Below are positions 6,418 to 6,455 of a stretch of 6,455 nt of DNA, piece after piece. The stretch lies in assembly GCA_036170795.1 (NCBI GenBank), contig JAVHPX010000001.1, positions 1 through 6,455 on the forward strand, read 5' to 3'. Both the position numbers and the translations under genes were made by a program. How positions within the stretch are numbered: position 1 is the first letter of the stretch; each line of letters begins with the position of its first letter. This DNA comes from UBA8515 sp036170795. GTDB taxonomy: Bacteria > Patescibacteriota > Minisyncoccia > Phycocordibacterales > UBA9973. A model generated the notes under the pieces. It was not told where the DNA came from, ran no database searches, and saw nothing but the letters and a program-made list of their open reading frames with translations.

Positions 6418-6455
6418 ATGAAAAAAATATTCTTTATTTTTATAATCATAATTAT
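6418..6455 (+). CDS. N-terminus of an exported or membrane protein (3' end outside window)
   Basis: An open frame begins at ATG 6418, one base after the stop of the Ig-like protein gene. It runs off the right edge after 12 codons reading MKKIFFIFIIII. Two lysines followed by a run of Phe/Ile are typical of a signal peptide or first membrane helix. The tight spacing implies the same operon as the Ig-like gene. Too little is visible to name a family, and there is no Shine-Dalgarno before it. Confidence 0.6.
   Translation, partial: MKKIFFIFIIII

Noticed and set aside
1..6455. CRISPR arrays, tRNA or rRNA genes, insertion sequences, attachment sites
   Set aside because: No regularly spaced repeats, tRNA-like cloverleaf, transposase frame or flanking duplication was seen. 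The genes fill the window, leaving only gaps of 1-77 bases.

Overview
The window looks like a chromosomal type IV secretion/conjugation-type gene cluster from a Patescibacteria (CPR) bacterium, probably from the Parcubacteria side. The assignment rests on protein architecture. There is a VirB6-like protein with a long charged tail, a two-helix PrgI protein, a TraC-like N-terminal domain encoded apart from the VirB4 ATPase, and a secreted Ig-like protein carrying a TPPFYRGK segment. The DNA is AT-rich by eye. All five complete genes are on the + strand, all end in TAA, and none contains an internal UGA, so the standard bacterial code fits and the UGA=Gly code of Gracilibacteria/Absconditabacteria does not. 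The lineage call is from memory of families and has not been searched.

Layout: (1) 1-1292, the C-terminal part of a VirB6/TrbL-like membrane protein, cut by the left edge. (2) 1303-2376, a 357-residue protein of unknown function made of two diverged helical repeats and a disordered tail. (3) 2396-2806, a PrgI-family membrane protein. (4) 2807-2883, a perfect 14-bp hairpin followed by an extended -10 promoter. (5) 2884-3537, a TraC/VirB4-type N-terminal domain protein. (6) 3541-5376, the VirB4-like ATPase, in the same frame as the preceding gene and separated from it by TAA ATT. (7) 5415-6416, an exported protein with three Ig-like domains, behind its own promoter. (8) 6418 to the right edge, the start of another exported or membrane protein.

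How the genes fit together (inference): VirB6-like and PrgI would form the inner-membrane channel. The TraC-like subunit and VirB4 would form the cytoplasmic ATPase that powers assembly or substrate movement. The Ig-like protein and the following gene would supply surface or pilus-associated parts facing the host or partner cell. No relaxase, VirD4/TraG coupling protein or VirB11 lies in the window, so transfer of DNA cannot be claimed from it.

The most notable regulatory observation is that none of the six visible gene starts has a Shine-Dalgarno sequence. Three of them sit 7-10 bases after a good -10 hexamer, which suggests leaderless or nearly leaderless mRNAs. The only strong AAGGAGG in an intergenic region is buried in the hairpin between prgI and the TraC-like gene.
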